Source: Pelagomonas calceolata (lineage: Eukaryota; Sar; Pelagophyceae; Pelagomonadales; Pelagomonadaceae). From it: a stretch of DNA of 64,000 nucleotides. Under the pieces are notes generated by a model. That model did not search any database. It was not told the origin of the DNA and was given only the letters and a program-made list of their open reading frames with translations. A program made the translations under genes and the position numbers. Below, in pieces: positions 1 to 8,729 of the stretch. The stretch lies in NCBI GenBank assembly GCA_918797485.1, contig CAKKNE010000003.1, forward strand, positions 2,666,001 to 2,730,000. The letters are read 5' to 3'. Positions within the stretch are counted from its first letter, which is position 1. Each line of letters begins with the position of its first letter.

Positions 1-393
1 CGCGAGGCCGGGGAGGCGATGCCGCGGCGGTTTGTGCATTTGGCGCCCGTCGATGACTTGGTGAAGCGGACGGGCGCCTTCGCCGACAAGCGCATCGAGA
101 CGCTGCGCGACACCGAGCGGAGCTGGAAGCAGACGTTTGGGGGGTTGGGCCGGTGCCTCCGGGCCGGGACGGTCCTCGGCCTGCCGAAGTTCGCGGATTC
201 GCGGCTCTTCCCCGCGCCCAAGGACCTGCGGCGCGTCGGTACCTGGGTGCACCTCGACGACCTGACGGACGCCGTGCTCGGGGCCTGCTTCGACGCCGAG
301 GCGTCGTCGGACCCCGTGCTCGTGGAGCCGTCGTCCGTGAGGACGATCGAGGCGGCGAAGGCGCGGCCCGCTAGGAGTAACTACTATCTTTAA
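1..393 (+). CDS. partial uncharacterised protein, C-terminal part
   Basis: The reading frame is open from the first base of the window and ends at a TAA at 391-393, so this is the 3' end of a gene that starts outside. About 130 residues are visible. The segment around residues 75-95 (GTWVHLDDLTDAVLGACF) loosely recalls the C-terminal part of extended short-chain dehydrogenase/NDP-sugar epimerase proteins, where a YVHVDDLV-type strand occurs, but no cofactor or catalytic motif lies in the visible part. The gene is convergent with the lipase maturation factor, with only 56 bp between the stop codons. Function is not assigned. Confidence 0.55.
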   Translation, partial: REAGEAMPRRFVHLAPVDDLVKRTGAFADKRIETLRDTERSWKQTFGGLGRCLRAGTVLGLPKFADSRLFPAPKDLRRVGTWVHLDDLTDAVLGACFDAEASSDPVLVEPSSVRTIEAAKARPARSNYYL

Positions 394-449
394 CTAGCCT
401 CTCCGGCGCCACGTCGCGGAGTCGCGAAGCGAAGAAGATAACAAAACTA

Positions 450-2552
450 TTACTCGGCCTTCAGGTCCGGCGGCTTCCGGGACACGCGCCTCTCCGGTAG
501 CTGCGCGCGCAGCGCCGGCAGGAGCACGGCCGCCAGAATGCAAAGGAGCGGCCCGTCCACAAAAGTATCCCCGTAGGTGATCCCAATAAAGCGCCGCAGG
601 CGGTTCGCCGTACTTTCTGAAGGCGCTTCCGGAGCGACGGGCCACTGTTGGGGCTCGACGACCTGCATCCGCAACAACGTCGAGTCGACCTTGGGGACGT
701 ACTCCTTGATCCGCGTTCTCTTCCAGTACTTCGTACAGTCACTCCCACACAACTCGGTACCGGGGATACTTCGAGCCCAGCGCGACGGCGCCCTCGTAAA
801 GTCGTAGTGGTAGAGCCAGGCCCGGACGAAGGCCGGCGGCTTCTCGCGGAAGGGGTACGCGTCCACATCTAACAGTTGCAAGGCGGCGTCGTTTGATGGT
901 ATTCTTGTAGTAATACGGTACATGAGGTGCAATAACCAAGGGTTGTGCTGGTAGTGACCTAACGCGGCGAACCAGAGCTGCCAATCTAACCTAGGTTGGT
1001 GCGGCGCCGTCCGCCGAGGTGCTCGTTCTTCGACGAACGGCGCATATCTAAAAGGGATCTCTTCCCACACTGAACCGTTGGTGGAGCCCTCGAGGACGAC
1101 GGCGGGCACTTCGACCAGTGAGGGAGGCAGACCGCCGTAGCCTCGGCCTTCCGAAGCGCCGACGCCCGTCATCCGCCGAAACAGACCGTAGGAGTTCGAT
1201 ACGCGGAACGGATCGACGTGCTCCTTCCAGCCTTGCGTCAGGCGCTGGCCCGTCGGCGTCGGTATCAAAGGTAGGATCGACCTATTTGCGAGGGAGCCCA
1301 TCGGTATTATAATGATACCCATGTGGGCTAGACAGATCGCGGCGAGACCGAGGTGGAACGCGTACGCGACCGCGCCCCTCACCCAACCTTTTTTGTGAGC
1401 GGACCGCCGCGCGTAGTCCGAGCCCGCAAGAGCGGCGACGCCGTACAAGTACGCGACGGGCCGCCAGTCCAAAACGGCGGTGAGCATGCCCGCGACGAAG
1501 TAGCGGTCCGCTCGGTTTTCTATCGTGAAGCCGTCCGGTCTACTCAGAGCTGTTTTGTACGGCTTCGTTAGGGTGAGCGGGAAGAGATGTGTTGAGGCGT
1601 AGATCAACGATACTAATGAAGAGAAGCAGGCCGCCCTCTTACAGCCTTTCCGCCTCCACCAGCGCTCCCACGCGTTTTCAGATTCATCAAAGTCGCCGGC
1701 CCACGCCGGAAGTAATAATATACAGGTGTGCAGGTTGAACCAGTTGTAGTTGCCCGTGTACTGGATGAGGATCTGCAAAGGTAACTGGATCAAAACACCG
1801 ACGCGCCGCATCGCCGTGATCGGGGCCAGCAAAAACCAGGGCGCTACGAGCTCGACCAGGAACATTATTGCGGTACCGAGTCGCAATAATAGTGGTGGAA
1901 AGGAGTGGAAGGCCCAGGCCTGGCGCGTGGGCAGGCACGTCGACGCGAAGTGGTACTCCAATGCTGTCAAACTTTGCCAGGTCGGGCAGTCGGCCGTCAC
2001 CTTGACCACTCCACTCATGACCATGAACTTGACCCATAATGCTCTAAGGGGCCAGGCCATGGGGTGGCCGTTGCTGAGTTGGCCTCTTGCACTGATAGTG
2101 AAGAAGGGGGCGTAGAGTATGCTGGCCGCACCGGTCTCCAAGAGAAATATGTCCCACTGAAATCCCAGCCACGTCTGCGAAATTGTATATAATGTCAGGT
2201 AGTTCATGAACAGCACCGCGAACAGTAAAGCGTGGTGGACGCCCAAAATACACAGCATGCCTCCGGCTATCCCTACTATTGAGATGCCTTCTATGGCCTG
2301 ATCGATCGACGCGTCGTCGTCAGCCACAAACCACAGCCAGCAGGGCAACCGCTTGAAGCCGTCGACCGGCGTGGCCCCGGCGTACTCGTGCTTCAGCTTG
2401 CGCCAGAAGCTCGCGGCCGGCAGCAGTCCATTCGTGCTGAGTAGACCGGGGAACTGGAGCCAGAAGCTCACGAAGGCGCAGGTGTAGACCACGCCTAATC
2501 CTGTCAAGTAGAGGCTCCTTGTGGTGGTCTTGCCGCGGAGGGAGGAGGCCAT
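450..2552 (-). CDS. lipase maturation factor family membrane protein (LMF1/LMF2-like)
   Basis: About 700 residues. LMF proteins are multi-pass ER membrane proteins needed for folding of secreted lipases. Family hallmarks are visible: GFQWDIFLLETGA after the first membrane segments, the LTALEYHF...LPTRQAWAFH stretch, TGNYNWFNLHTCILLLPAW, and the C-terminal EIPFRYAP...APHQPRLDWQLWFAALG block that marks the family. Length fits LMF1/LMF2. I start at the ATG at 2552 because its context (GCAGCGATGGCC) is strong and the longer frame to 2654 begins with GTG. It is divergent from the FAM184-like gene, and the intergenic space holds a CTAG-bounded motif (2750-2769). The animal substrate (lipoprotein lipase) cannot be assumed; a general lipase chaperone role in the ER is inferred. 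Confidence 0.92.
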   Translation of the reverse strand: MASSLRGKTTTRSLYLTGLGVVYTCAFVSFWLQFPGLLSTNGLLPAASFWRKLKHEYAGATPVDGFKRLPCWLWFVADDDASIDQAIEGISIVGIAGGMLCILGVHHALLFAVLFMNYLTLYTISQTWLGFQWDIFLLETGAASILYAPFFTISARGQLSNGHPMAWPLRALWVKFMVMSGVVKVTADCPTWQSLTALEYHFASTCLPTRQAWAFHSFPPLLLRLGTAIMFLVELVAPWFLLAPITAMRRVGVLIQLPLQILIQYTGNYNWFNLHTCILLLPAWAGDFDESENAWERWWRRKGCKRAACFSSLVSLIYASTHLFPLTLTKPYKTALSRPDGFTIENRADRYFVAGMLTAVLDWRPVAYLYGVAALAGSDYARRSAHKKGWVRGAVAYAFHLGLAAICLAHMGIIIIPMGSLANRSILPLIPTPTGQRLTQGWKEHVDPFRVSNSYGLFRRMTGVGASEGRGYGGLPPSLVEVPAVVLEGSTNGSVWEEIPFRYAPFVEERAPRRTAPHQPRLDWQLWFAALGHYQHNPWLLHLMYRITTRIPSNDAALQLLDVDAYPFREKPPAFVRAWLYHYDFTRAPSRWARSIPGTELCGSDCTKYWKRTRIKEYVPKVDSTLLRMQVVEPQQWPVAPEAPSESTANRLRRFIGITYGDTFVDGPLLCILAAVLLPALRAQLPERRVSRKPPDLKAE

Positions 2553-2749
2553 CGCTGCGATGCGTTTTGGAGGCCAGCAGCTCTTGTGCTCCTGCTGCCT
2601 GAGAGGTTTTGTTGGTGTGATGAGTCCCGTTGCCGAATAAGAACTGGACAGCACAACCGTTGCAAGAGATGCGCTTGCAGACTATCGCTTCGAAGCTTCG
2701 CCGCGATGGCTGCCGGCCGCGTTCCTCCTGGACTTGGCCCTTGGACTTG

Positions 2750-2769
2750 CTAGTGTCTTAGGCCGCTAG
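2750..2769 (+). promoter_or_regulatory. CTAG-bounded promoter motif, copy 1
   Basis: Reads CTAGTGTCTTA then GGCCGCTAG (20 bp, two bases shorter than the main form). It lies 198 bp from the LMF ATG and 251 bp from the FAM184-like ATG, in a divergent promoter. Confidence 0.6.
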
Positions 2770-3019
2770 CCCACGCGTGTTTCGATACTCATCCACCCGT
2801 CCACAGGAGCCCTCCGCCTGGCCAGCCATCGCTCGCGACCGCAGCCTCCAGGCCCCCGCGCGACGGGCAGCGCGGTTGGCCACAGCCGGCTGCCCGAGGG
2901 TGCGCGCCGCAGGGCTCGAGGCTGCGACCGCTGCGGCTGCCCCTGGCGGTGGTGTAGCAAGGCCCGACCGCGGGCGCACCGCTGCGGCGACGCGGGCTGC
3001 CTGCCCCGAGCCGGCAACG

Positions 3020-6000
3020 ATGCCCTCCCGCGCCAGTCGAGACGAGGCGCCGCCGCCCATCCCCGCTTCAGGTGATGCGGACCAAATCCATAAACTCATG
3101 CAGAAGAAAATTGCTCAATTAACAAAGGTTGTGTACCACGTCAATACTACCAATGAAGATCACCAGTCGGAGCTCGCCGCATTAAAAAAACAACATAGGG
3201 AAGAGCTCGCGCGGGTTTCGAGGGACGCCGCGAAGCGCGTGAAGGAGATCGGCGACGCTGCGTCGGCGACCGACGGCGGGCTGAAGAAGAAGCTTGAGAA
3301 TCTCATCAGTGCGCATGCGCGCGACAAAGCTTCAGCGCAGACGAAAGCTCGTGAATGTGTAAACCAGGCCCTTCAGAAGGCCCATTCCTCGCATGAGGCG
3401 GAGATGAATGACTTGAGGAAGGTCGTGAAGGATCTGGAGGAGAGGTTCCGTGCGGCTCAAAATGTTTTCGAGACTACGGTAGAAAAATTGGAAAACGGCT
3501 CGAACAAGAAGTCGGAACAGCTGGAGAAGGATCTGATGAAGCTGCAGAAACAATTGGACGAGAAGGACGCTCTGCTGAGGGAGGGCGGCGAGTGGCGGGG
3601 CAAGCATGACCAACTGATGGCCGCGAATGAAGCGTTGCGCCAGGAGCTCGAGGAGCGCTACAAAGATGGCTTTGCGAAGGGCAGGGCCGAGGCCGAAGGC
3701 GCGTTCGAAGCGAGGTTAGGGCGATTAAGAGCTGAACTCAAGGGCGAACACGAGGATGCGATGGCAAAACAAGCGAAGCAGCTCCGAACGGAGAAGGACG
3801 AGGTCCTAAAACTGCAGGAGCAGCGGCATACGGCTGAATTGGAGGAATTGTCGAAGAACGCTTTGTTAGATGCCGAGCACGCTTCGCGACTCGAGAAGGC
3901 CCTTAAGGAAGCCAACAGTGAACTGGAGACGTTGCGGACTGACCTCAAGGCCAAGGATGAGGAGATTGAGAGGTTGAGAGACGACGCTTTGCGCCAACGA
4001 GGCGACGCCTCCGAAGAGTTGCAACGAGCCTTGGACGCGCAGCGCGTCCTCGAGCAAGCGAACAGCGCCCTGGGCAAGGACAACGCCGCCAAGTCGAAAG
4101 CTCTGAGGGATAGTGCCGACGCGACCGACGCGTTACAAACTAGATATGATGCCTTAGCGAGGATGACGGATTCCGAGCTGTCCAAGCGCGACGGCCAGCT
4201 CGCCGAGAAGGACCAACAGATCGACGCGTTACGTAAGGAGCGCGACGCGTTGCGCGATTCGCATGCGTCGTCGGCGTCGGACGCGTCGGTCGCCGAGGCT
4301 ACTATTCAGAAGCTCCGTTCAGAACTCGCGGAGCTCAAGCGGTCGTCATCGAAGCAGATCGAGGCGCTCCAAAGTGATTTGAAGGCCTCGAAGCAGACTC
4401 TCAGAGATACGCAAGCACAAAGTGAAGCCCAGCTTTCATCCTTGAAAGACCAGATCGAAGCCACCAAGGCCAAGGGCAAAGAGGCTCTAGAGGCCCAACG
4501 GAAGAGGTCAGCAGAGCGCGAACACAAGGCCCAGAAGGAACATAAAGCGTCGATAGAGGATCTGCAAAAGCAACTACGCGAGGCCCTCGAGAAGAACGCG
4601 CAAGAAAACGCGTTAGTGCAGGGGTCGCGGCAGAAGCTCGAAAAAGATCTGAAGGATGCGCTCCAACGGTGTGGAGCTGCAGAGGCCGAGTCCGTGAGGC
4701 AGCAGCAGCTGACGCAGTCTCTGAAATCGCAAGTGGAGGAGTTGCGACGGCAACTCGCGTCGGAGGGTCGCGAGGCCCAAGAGCGGCTGAAGCGGGAGCT
4801 CCAGGCGGTGGAGGCGGCATCTTCGAAACGATTGCAGAAGGAATTGAGCGACCTTGAAAGTAGGTTGACGAAGGAATCTAGTGAGGCTGTGGCGCGGTTA
4901 GAAGCGGCACATGCGGAGGCGCTGGCCACGTTGGAGCAGCGGCGGCTCGACGACCTCGCTTCGACGCAAGCCGAGGCTGATAAACTCTTTGCGGAGGCCA
5001 CGGCTAAAGCCGACGCGGCTCTTGCAAAAGCGACGAAGCGCTACGAGGCCGCGGAGACTGCTCTTGCGAAGGCGACGGCCGACCTCGAGCGGGCGCGGGC
5101 CGCCATCGAAACGGCGTCGCAGGACGCGCATGCGCTCGTGAAGGTGCGCGACGCGACGATTCAGGAGCTTCGGGAGACGATACGGGACCTGGAGGCGACG
5201 CTCGCCGACGTCCGGTCAGATGCTCAGCGGACGCGCGACGACCTCTCGCAGCGTTTGGAGGAGGCGGAGGCCTCCGCGCGTCAATTCGCCGCCGATCTGG
5301 AGGAAGCAAAAAGCGAGATCGATGCGTTACGAAAGAATGCTGAAGCCGCGTCGAAGGCGCACGGCGAGGAGCTGGCCAAGGCCGAGGCCCACCGTCGTCA
5401 AAAGCTGCGCGAGGCCGTGAAACGGGCAGCCCGCGTGCAGGCCCTCGAGGGTTTCCTGCAGGCGGCGAAGGAGGCCGCGGTCCGGCGCGCCGAACAGGAC
5501 GCGCTCGACGCCGACCGCGCGTTGGCCAAGGCGGCCTGTGCGGCCGCGCAGTTCGCGCTGGAACTCAATAACACGTGGCAGGGCAATTCTGAGAACGACA
5601 AGCGCGAGTTTGCGGAACGGTTCGCGGCCATGGAGAAGGCTAGGGATGCGGCGCTCGAGGACGGCCGCGTCGCTCTTGTTGAGTTAAAACGGCAGCACGA
5701 CGACGCCATGACTACTTTGAGACGCGAAGCCGATGAGAGGGAAACGGCCGCCTCGGCTTATTTGGATTCTGAGAGAAGACGGCTCGAGGACGAACGCGAC
5801 GAGCTCCTCGCGAAGGCGGCAAGTGAGGCGGATAAACGCCACGCGACCATGGTCGAGGCCTTCGAGAGCGAACGACGGCGGACGGAAGGTTTGTTAAGAG
5901 ACGCGCAAGCGAAGTACGACGAATTAGATCGCAAGTATACCAATCGGCCGTCGCGCCCGGAAGACGTCGAGCGGATAGCCACGCTGGAACGGGAGAACGA

Positions 6001-6190
6001 GGAGGCCCTCCGAGACGTGGCACGGATGAAGGAGGAGCTCGTCTACTTCAAGCGGGAATTGATCAACCGGGAAGAGAACTTCAACTCGCGCTTTGCAGCC
6101 GGCGGAGCATTGGGCGCGACGGTGGGCGTCATGAACGTGCTCAACACGGGGAAAGCTAGAACAAAGAAGCCGAAGAACGGCTTCCGATAA
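3020..6190 (+). CDS. FAM184-family coiled-coil protein
   Basis: About 1,056 residues, almost entirely heptad-rich coiled coil. Both conserved ends of the FAM184 family are present. Near residues 25-45 is QKKIAQLTKVVYHVNTTN, matching the KKIAQLTKVIY-LNT start of animal FAM184A/B. The C-terminus has ELVYFKRELINREENFNSRF followed by a VGVMNV tail, again as in FAM184. Between them are long Glu/Lys/Arg/Ala heptads with few prolines. The frame extends upstream to 2777 but begins with GTG and is low-complexity Ala/Arg; the first ATG is at 3020. The family follows ciliated eukaryotes in my general knowledge, so a flagellar or basal-body role is plausible. That role is inferred. Confidence 0.85.
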   Translation: MPSRASRDEAPPPIPASGDADQIHKLMQKKIAQLTKVVYHVNTTNEDHQSELAALKKQHREELARVSRDAAKRVKEIGDAASATDGGLKKKLENLISAHARDKASAQTKARECVNQALQKAHSSHEAEMNDLRKVVKDLEERFRAAQNVFETTVEKLENGSNKKSEQLEKDLMKLQKQLDEKDALLREGGEWRGKHDQLMAANEALRQELEERYKDGFAKGRAEAEGAFEARLGRLRAELKGEHEDAMAKQAKQLRTEKDEVLKLQEQRHTAELEELSKNALLDAEHASRLEKALKEANSELETLRTDLKAKDEEIERLRDDALRQRGDASEELQRALDAQRVLEQANSALGKDNAAKSKALRDSADATDALQTRYDALARMTDSELSKRDGQLAEKDQQIDALRKERDALRDSHASSASDASVAEATIQKLRSELAELKRSSSKQIEALQSDLKASKQTLRDTQAQSEAQLSSLKDQIEATKAKGKEALEAQRKRSAEREHKAQKEHKASIEDLQKQLREALEKNAQENALVQGSRQKLEKDLKDALQRCGAAEAESVRQQQLTQSLKSQVEELRRQLASEGREAQERLKRELQAVEAASSKRLQKELSDLESRLTKESSEAVARLEAAHAEALATLEQRRLDDLASTQAEADKLFAEATAKADAALAKATKRYEAAETALAKATADLERARAAIETASQDAHALVKVRDATIQELRETIRDLEATLADVRSDAQRTRDDLSQRLEEAEASARQFAADLEEAKSEIDALRKNAEAASKAHGEELAKAEAHRRQKLREAVKRAARVQALEGFLQAAKEAAVRRAEQDALDADRALAKAACAAAQFALELNNTWQGNSENDKREFAERFAAMEKARDAALEDGRVALVELKRQHDDAMTTLRREADERETAASAYLDSERRRLEDERDELLAKAASEADKRHATMVEAFESERRRTEGLLRDAQAKYDELDRKYTNRPSRPEDVERIATLERENEEALRDVARMKEELVYFKRELINREENFNSRFAAGGALGATVGVMNVLNTGKARTKKPKNGFR

Positions 6191-6206
6191 GTAGACAGTT
6201 GTGTTA

Positions 6207-7475
6207 TTACCAGAGAGACGATGGGGGCCCCGCCGGCGGCCGGACCAGCAGTCTCAGGTCCCGGCCCGGCGTCAGGCGCTTGAGGAAAATCCTACGACCA
6301 TATCTCTGCTTCATGGCCTCGGGGAACGTCTCCTCCACCACATCATCGACCAGCCCCAGCTTCAGCGCCGTGAGCGCGCCGTGCACGCTCCCGTCGAACA
6401 ACCCCGCGCCCCGTTGTGCGCGCCGGTGCCGCGTCAGAATACGGTTCGGCCAGCACGCCGCCAGCGCCGCTGGACTCAGAGAAGGCCAGGACGTGCACTG
6501 CGCCTGAGCTGCTAAATCTGCGGCCGCGTAGTACTGCAATCGGTCTCCTCGGCCCTCCTTCACGGCCGTGACGAACCTATCATGCAGCTCTTTCAATATA
6601 GCCTTTTCTCTCGCTACTCCTGGTCGAGTTTTGGGTAAATACGGATCAAGCCCGGCCTTCGCGTCCCCGGCGGCCAATATACGTCTCTCGACGCCGTCCT
6701 TCCTCAATGCCCTGTGAAATCCAAAGCCCCTTTGTATGACACCAATCGATCCCACCAAAGCACAAGGAGAGGCAATAATAGAATCGGCGGCCGACGCGGC
6801 GAAGTAGCCGCCCGAGGTACAGAGTTCGTCGACATAAGCTAGTACTTCTGGCGGTGACGAGGGTTTCATGCGTGTCACGAAGCGCAGGAACCGCCGATGA
6901 AACCGGTTGATCCTCTTCTCGTGGTTTCGAGCGGCTCTATTTTTAAGGGACTTGAGTCGCGCGTGGAGCAACGCGCTTTCCGACGCCGTGCCGCCCGGCG
7001 ACGCTATTCTCAATACGACGGCTTTCGCCTTGCGGATGGAAAAGGCCCTATCTAGAGCTCTTTCGACTCTTCGGACACTCACCAACCCATCATCTTGTAT
7101 ATCTGTGTTGTCCGCGTTGTACAGACACCACATACCACTGTTGACGAAGCCGCGGTCGTCCGCAATAACACCTCGTAACTCTATGACGACCACAGTTCTG
7201 TAAAAACTGCGCATCATCGCTTCGCCCAACAGCATTGATCCAGCCCTCACCAAACCGATGCCTAACACGAGAGACCACTTGACGATCTGGATTAAGAGCT
7301 GCGCGTCTCCTAATAAGTTGCGCAACGACAGAGCGCGCGGCGGCTCCTTCGGTGACGGTGCGAGCGGCTTGTCCTTTTTCGGGGGCTTTTCGGTCATCGT
7401 CGGCAGCGCGTATTTAGCGCGGCGCAGGCCCGACGCCGCCGCGACGCACACGAGGAAAACGAGGCAGCGCCTCAT
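6207..7475 (-). CDS. S49 peptidase, signal peptide peptidase SppA-like
   Basis: About 422 residues. The N-terminus (MRRCLVFLVCVAAASG) is a signal peptide, and a membrane segment follows around residues 70-95. The ClpP/crotonase-type fold of S49 peptidases is visible as KAVVLRIASPGGTASES, then VLAYVDELCTSGGYFAASAAD with the nucleophile-type Ser in TSGGY, then LVGSIGVI and a late ALKLGLVDDV block. Between the helical segment and LFDGS is an extra stretch of about 30 Cys/Trp/Pro-rich residues not expected in the family; it could be an unspliced intron, but I see no clean GT-AG pair. Plants and algae have a thylakoid SppA, so plastid membranes are a likely site. The ATG at 7475 is chosen because the longer frame starts with GTG. 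Confidence 0.88.
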   Translation of the reverse strand: MRRCLVFLVCVAAASGLRRAKYALPTMTEKPPKKDKPLAPSPKEPPRALSLRNLLGDAQLLIQIVKWSLVLGIGLVRAGSMLLGEAMMRSFYRTVVVIELRGVIADDRGFVNSGMWCLYNADNTDIQDDGLVSVRRVERALDRAFSIRKAKAVVLRIASPGGTASESALLHARLKSLKNRAARNHEKRINRFHRRFLRFVTRMKPSSPPEVLAYVDELCTSGGYFAASAADSIIASPCALVGSIGVIQRGFGFHRALRKDGVERRILAAGDAKAGLDPYLPKTRPGVAREKAILKELHDRFVTAVKEGRGDRLQYYAAADLAAQAQCTSWPSLSPAALAACWPNRILTRHRRAQRGAGLFDGSVHGALTALKLGLVDDVVEETFPEAMKQRYGRRIFLKRLTPGRDLRLLVRPPAGPPSSLW

Positions 7476-7629
7476 TTTGGCAGGTGTCTGGCAGGGCTGG
7501 TGGCGCACTGCGGCGCGAATCGCTGGTGACTCGGCGGCGGCTGCGAACTAGTGAACTGCTCGAGCAAATTTCCGTAAGAGCTCGCCTCGCGTCGCGGCCG
7601 CCTTTTCACAGTTGGCTTGCCTGAGCTTG

Positions 7630-7649
7630 CTAGTGTCTTACAACGGTAG
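7630..7649 (+). promoter_or_regulatory. CTAG-bounded promoter motif, copy 2
   Basis: Reads CTAGTGTCTTACA then ACGGTAG; the right end is degenerate. It is 155 bp upstream of the S49 peptidase ATG. The gene on the other side runs the same way, so here the motif serves one gene. Confidence 0.55.
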
Positions 7650-7808
7650 CTCACGGGTCGCAAAAGCCCACTAGTCCTAGCACCGTAGCATCGACCGACG
7701 CAAAAGCCGCGCTCCGGGAACGGTTGGCTCGAAAATCCCATATACTTCGTTCTTGGGATGCGGACGCGGACGTCGCCAACACAGTTTTTGATCACACACG
7801 AAACAAAA

Positions 7809-8561
7809 TTAATCCGCGACGACAACCGCCGCGAGGTGCGCCCGGAGCGCGTCGACGCCGGCGCCCGTCTTCGCGGCGACGACGTGGACGACCGGAACTA
7901 GCGAGGAGAGCTTGCGCGAGAAGCGCTCTTCAACTGCCTCGAGCGCCTCCACAATATCGCGAGCCGAGGCGCGGTCGCCCTTTGTGAGCACGACGGAGTG
8001 CGCGACGCGGAGCGAGTCGAAGGCGTCCAACAACTGCTCGTCGGGCCCGCGCCGCGCGTCGCATAATACCAAAGCGTGCCTCAAAATGCTCCGCGGCCGC
8101 GCCGCGAGGTACTCCGCCGAACTCTCCATAAATGCCGCCCGCTCGGCTTTGGATCGCCTAGCGTAGCCGACGCCGGGCAGATCCACCAAGAAGCACGCCG
8201 CGTGTTTTGCAGCTCTCGCGGCGTCCTCCTTTCTCGAAGTGACGGCGAAGAATCTTGGGGTAGTCGTCCTGCCAGGCTTCCTCGACGTCCTTACGAGCTT
8301 CGCATCACCTAACAACGCCCCCACCAACGTGCTCTTGCCCACGTTGCTCCGGCCGGCGACGGCGACCTCCGGGATTTGACCAGAGGGCAGCTCGTAGCCC
8401 AGAACTTTGGGCGGCACGTAGCAGGCGTGGCGGCCGAAGACCGTCTGGCGAGGTGTGTTTTCTAGCTCGACGCCGTAGGTCCAGACGCTGGGCGCGGCGC
8501 GCTGCCAGCTGGCCCAGCGCACGCCTCGCAGCGCTCGCGTTACGGGCCGAGCGCATCGCAT
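7809..8561 (-). CDS. EngB/YihA-family GTPase with organelle-type N-terminus
   Basis: 250 residues. EngB GTPases assist large ribosomal subunit assembly in bacteria and organelles. G1 is GRSNVGKST (about residue 68), the G2 region is GRTTTPRFF, G3 is DLPGVGYA with the family's extended form, G4 is TKGD, and G5 is near AAKTGAG. The first roughly 60 residues are basic and Ala-rich, consistent with a mitochondrial or plastid transit peptide. The ATG at 8561 lies 81 bp from a CTAG-bounded motif and 169 bp from the divergent histone deacetylase ATG, so the two genes share a very short promoter. Confidence 0.9.
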   Translation of the reverse strand: MRCARPVTRALRGVRWASWQRAAPSVWTYGVELENTPRQTVFGRHACYVPPKVLGYELPSGQIPEVAVAGRSNVGKSTLVGALLGDAKLVRTSRKPGRTTTPRFFAVTSRKEDAARAAKHAACFLVDLPGVGYARRSKAERAAFMESSAEYLAARPRSILRHALVLCDARRGPDEQLLDAFDSLRVAHSVVLTKGDRASARDIVEALEAVEERFSRKLSSLVPVVHVVAAKTGAGVDALRAHLAAVVVAD

Positions 8562-8641
8562 GGCTGCGCAGCGCTCCTGAAAACGTGCGTCACGAGCTAT
8601 TGGGCATCCATGCGGCTCGTCTCAGCTTGGACGCTCGCTAG

Positions 8642-8662
8642 CTAGCGCATGTAACACACTAG
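8642..8662 (-). promoter_or_regulatory. CTAG-bounded promoter motif, copy 3
   Basis: On the minus strand reads CTAGTGTGTTACA then TGCGCTAG. It lies between the EngB ATG (81 bp) and the histone deacetylase ATG (68 bp), almost midway, followed by a GCTAGCTAGC extension as in copies 7 and 9. Confidence 0.62.
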
Positions 8663-8729
8663 CAAACAGGCCTGAGGGGCTGCTTTTTTCACTCTCGTCT
8701 AACTCCGCGCATAGGGAATCGAAAAGGAT